Positions 63,814 through 64,000 of a stretch of 64,000 nt of DNA are shown here, piece after piece. Position numbers and translations under genes: made by a program. Below the pieces are notes generated by a model. That model saw only the letters and a program-made list of their open reading frames with translations, had not been told where the DNA came from and did not search any database. The stretch comes from Strongylocentrotus droebachiensis. Taxonomy: Eukaryota; Echinodermata; Echinoidea; Camarodonta; Strongylocentrotidae. Numbering within the stretch: position 1 is the stretch's first letter; every line of letters starts with the position of its first letter. The stretch is taken from positions 41,203-105,202 of the forward strand of contig JAVYIG010007237.1 in assembly GCA_035222895.1 (NCBI GenBank), read 5' to 3'.

Positions 63814-64000
63814 CATATTCTGGAACACCCGTTGTCATGTCAGAGTTGAGAATTCTCGCACTTATATATATATATATATTTATATATATTATATTTCTAC
63901 TTTCTGGGGAAATACCTTTTCCGAGTTCTACTGGCAAACTTTAGACAATATTCTTATACACCTAGGAGAGATCGAAGGTCGAATTCGATTTTACAAAGTG

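Overview
This window is animal, almost certainly echinoderm (sea-urchin-like), genomic DNA on the evidence of its content: AT-rich, intron-dense, with two same-strand multi-exon receptor genes buried in transposable elements. tRNA-headed SINEs with (ATT)n tails, CR1/L2-type LINEs, a tyrosine-recombinase-type retroelement with an SGNH hydrolase, an Academ-like DNA transposon and hAT, mariner and TTAA MITEs are all recognisable. No species name can be proven from the sequence alone.

Layout. 1-3082: a T/C-rich tandem array, a fold-back element with perfect 110-bp arms, and a decayed LINE. 3170-36702 (+): gene 1, a receptor-type protein tyrosine phosphatase whose 5' end lies left of the window. 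About 21 exons encode an FN3 module, one membrane helix, a catalytically complete D1, a D2 that keeps the Cys but lacks the WPD aspartate, and a tail with YxN motifs. Between D1 and D2 the gene is split by a 20-kb block of mobile DNA. The block holds an apparently intact two-ORF LINE (12216-16832) and a Ngaro-like element with split direct repeats (17683-32312). A 9.9-kb Academ-like transposon (22148-32076) sits inside one repeat of the Ngaro-like element. The Academ-like element carries its own three-exon gene for a 1617-residue protein with a FEN1/XPG-like nuclease region.

36703-42700 is intergenic and repeat-rich. 42701-63590 (+): gene 2, incomplete at the right edge, encodes signal peptide, three C-type lectin domains, five EGF-like modules, one Ig-like module, one FN3 module and a transmembrane helix. 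Its FN3 and membrane exons use the same intron phases as gene 1, so it is probably a tandem paralogous receptor, possibly another RPTP whose cytoplasmic part lies beyond base 64000.

How the parts interact. Gene 1 D1 should dephosphorylate phosphotyrosine inside the cell, with D2 and the tail as regulatory or docking surfaces. Gene 2 looks like a membrane lectin receptor. Several insertions touch gene structure directly. The LINE lies against a linker exon that now lacks a visible acceptor. The Ngaro-like element ends 6 bp before the next exon's acceptor AG. An L2-type LINE tail leads into a lectin exon acceptor of gene 2. A MITE terminus contains the gene 1 stop codon. All exon boundaries were read by eye from splice sites, phase and homology, and have not been checked against transcripts.
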